In this document: piece by piece, positions 5,469-6,859 of the stretch
Position numbering within the stretch: position 1 is the stretch's first letter
How the letters are laid out: each line of letters opens with the position of its first letter
Assembly (NCBI GenBank): GCA_041568335.1
Contig: JBFFZZ010000166.1
Span: 1-6,859 of the forward strand
From: WVWW01 sp041568335
GTDB taxonomy: Bacteria > Acidobacteriota > Polarisedimenticolia > Polarisedimenticolales > Polarisedimenticolaceae
Direction of reading: 5' to 3'
DNA length: 6,859 nt
Position numbers and translations under genes: made by a program
The notes under the pieces: generated by a model
What the model saw: only the letters and a program-made list of their open reading frames with translations
Told to the model about the DNA's origin: nothing
Database searches by the model: none

Positions 5469-6859
5469 TCGGCGGCCTCGGCCAGCCCCTCGCCCTCGAC
5501 GATCGTCACGCGGCGGCCCGACTCGACGGGCCCGATCTCGTCGACGATTCCCGACGGCCAGCGCACGACGATGCGCTCGGCGACCGGTGATTGGCCCAGA
5601 CCGAACATCACATCGTAGCTGCTTTGCGAAAGATAGGACCCGAACGGGTTGACCTCGCGCGACTGGGTCCGGGATCCGGCCGTCAGCTCGATACGGGCCC
5701 CCACGCCGTCCCGGTTGGATCGTCTGCCGCGCAAGCCCACGTGCAACCAGTGGCGGCCCTCGGCCCCACGGTTCATCAGGATGGTCGGTGACGAGTCGAT
5801 GTTGGTGGCGATGAAATCGGGTGCACCGTTGCCGTCGAGATCACCGACCGCGAGTCCGCGTGTGGACTCCACGACCTGCAGACCCGGCCCGGCGGTCGCC
5901 CGGCGCAGCTCGAACGATCCGTCGCGCCGGTTGCGATAGATCGAGTTGGCCTGCTTGTAGGTCGTGTCCGCCTGCTTGTTGCGCATCAGGATCGTGTACG
6001 TGTGGCCGTTGGCCATGAAGGCATCGAGCCATCCGTCCAGATCGTAATCGACGAACTTGACGCCCCAGACGAGATCGCTATAGGAGTCCGCGAACTTGGC
6101 CTCGAACGTGGTGTCGCGGAACAGCAGGTTGCCGCGGTTGCGATGCAACGTGTTGAAATCGTGCGAGAAGTTGGTCACGACGAGGTCGAGCAGACCGTCG
6201 CCGTCGTAATCCCCCGCGTCGACCCCCATCCCGGCCTGCTCGGTCGCTTTCTCGTTGGTCGCCACGCCGGCCGCCAGCGAGACTTCCTTGAATCGCAAGG
6301 AGCCGTCGTTGCGCCAGAGGAAGTTGGCCATCGAGTCGTTGGCGACGAAGATGTCGAGGTCGCCGTCGCGGTCCAGATCCGAGAACACGACCCCCAGGCC
6401 GTAATGCGGCTCCGGCGCGTCGATCCCCGCGGAGGTCGTGACATCGGTGAACGTCCCGTCGCCGTTGTTGCGAAAGAGCTGGTCGCGCTGACCCTCGAGA
6501 CCGATCGGCCCCATCAGCACGCGAAGCCCCCGCCAGGTGATCTTGGCGCCGCCGTGAGGGGGGTCGACGAGCGAGTAGTGGGCGTAGTTCGTGACGTAAA
6601 GATCGAGGTCACCGTCGAGATCGAGATCGCCGAACGCCGCGCTGGCCGACCACGAGTCCGATCCGCCGAGCCCGGCCGCTTCGGTTCCGTTCGAGAACGT
6701 CCCGTCGCCATGGTTCACGTACAGCACGTTGGGGCCCCATGTCGTCACGAAGAGATCCTTGTCCCCGTCGTTGTCGTGGTCGACGAAGTAGGCCCCGAGG
6801 CTCCATGCCGCGAGATCGACGCCCGCGGCGGCGGCCACCTCGGTAAAAACGCTCTCACC
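5465..6859 (-). CDS. FG-GAP/VCBS repeat protein with ASPIC/UnbV domain (CRTAC1 family), 5'-truncated
   Basis: 464 visible residues, and the frame is open to the right edge, so the start and any signal peptide are outside. Visible sequence begins with VFTEVAAAAGVD, the typical opening of a CRTAC1-family blade. Six D-x-[DN]-x-[DN]-G-x-x-D calcium-loop motifs follow at residues 27-35, 78-86, 161-169, 217-225, 271-279 and 340-348. This is the arrangement of an integrin-alpha-like beta-propeller. Residues 382-450 form the ASPIC/UnbV domain, with the hallmark stretches DGVGARIEL, PFGSYLSQSS, FGLGQSP and VRWPSG. The family is typically exported, binds calcium and has no proven enzymatic role. The visible part contains no cysteine at all, including at W109-G123 where relatives often carry a cysteine pair. 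The gene is the upstream partner of the TPR lipoprotein (ATGA overlap). A GTG at 6838 is an internal codon, not a start. Confidence 0.93.
   Translation of the reverse strand, partial: GESVFTEVAAAAGVDLAAWSLGAYFVDHDNDGDKDLFVTTWGPNVLYVNHGDGTFSNGTEAAGLGGSDSWSASAAFGDLDLDGDLDLYVTNYAHYSLVDPPHGGAKITWRGLRVLMGPIGLEGQRDQLFRNNGDGTFTDVTTSAGIDAPEPHYGLGVVFSDLDRDGDLDIFVANDSMANFLWRNDGSLRFKEVSLAAGVATNEKATEQAGMGVDAGDYDGDGLLDLVVTNFSHDFNTLHRNRGNLLFRDTTFEAKFADSYSDLVWGVKFVDYDLDGWLDAFMANGHTYTILMRNKQADTTYKQANSIYRNRRDGSFELRRATAGPGLQVVESTRGLAVGDLDGNGAPDFIATNIDSSPTILMNRGAEGRHWLHVGLRGRRSNRDGVGARIELTAGSRTQSREVNPFGSYLSQSSYDVMFGLGQSPVAERIVVRWPSGIVDEIGPVESGRRVTIVEGEGLAEAAE
5816..6781 (-). repeat. Six degenerate coding repeats (VCBS/FG-GAP calcium loops)
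   Basis: Copies of a short D-rich coding unit lie at 6755-6781, 6602-6628, 6353-6379, 6185-6211, 6023-6049 and 5816-5842, within the ASPIC/UnbV gene. The DNA of the copies is partly alike (recurring GATCTCGACG-type stretches) because each encodes a D-x-D-x-D-G-x-x-D loop. Spacing is irregular, from about 140 to 250 bases, so this is a protein-domain repeat and not a tandem DNA array. Confidence 0.8.

Noticed and set aside
4446..5618. Plus-strand open frame (390 codons) opposite the TPR gene
   Set aside because: The minus strand has a signal peptide and clear TPR units. The plus-strand translation is featureless.
1..6859. A defence, phage or mobile system linked to the family-B polymerase
   Set aside because: The polymerase matches chromosomal Pol II, not phage or casposon polymerases. 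No integrase, transposase, terminal repeats or toxin-antitoxin pair is visible.

Overview
The window is a gene-dense, GC-rich stretch of bacterial chromosome. It holds six protein genes, two of them cut by the window edges, and almost no non-coding DNA. Signs that it is bacterial are a Shine-Dalgarno-led GTG start, a lipoprotein-type signal peptide, a bacterial DNA polymerase II with a C-terminal clamp-binding motif, a KDPG-type aldolase, and 4-base ATGA stop/start overlaps. The pairing of an ASPIC/UnbV (CRTAC1-type) protein with a TPR lipoprotein would suit a high-GC Gram-negative lineage such as Acidobacteriota, Planctomycetota or Myxococcota. The sequence alone does not settle the phylum. 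There is no mobile element, tRNA, rRNA or CRISPR array.

Layout. (1) 2-1801, plus strand: the C-terminal three quarters of a family-B DNA polymerase II (polB). (2) 1762-2430, minus strand: a KDPG/KHG-family aldolase whose 3' end overlaps the polymerase gene by 40 bases, tail to tail. (3) 2427-3350, minus strand: a MobA/IspD-like nucleotidyltransferase-fold protein, joined to the aldolase by an ATGA overlap. (4) A short divergent intergenic region, about 3351-3424, which probably carries back-to-back promoters. (5) 3425-4168, plus strand: a YbhP-like endonuclease/exonuclease/phosphatase-fold protein. (6) 4170-5468, minus strand: a TPR-repeat probable lipoprotein. (7) 5465-6859, minus strand: an FG-GAP/VCBS plus ASPIC/UnbV protein running off the right edge, joined to the TPR gene by another ATGA overlap.

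How the genes relate. Two translationally coupled pairs stand out. The nucleotidyltransferase and aldolase pair looks like a small cytoplasmic operon. The aldolase keeps its Schiff-base lysine but lacks the usual phosphate-binding and arginine signatures. The ASPIC/UnbV and TPR pair is probably an exported, envelope-associated module of unknown role. The polymerase is a stand-alone repair or translesion enzyme, and the YbhP-like gene stands alone between two convergent or divergent neighbours. I see no clear new defence or mobile system. The most interesting points are the unusual aldolase active site, the atypical nucleotidyltransferase linked to it, and the cysteine-free ASPIC/UnbV protein coupled to a TPR lipoprotein.
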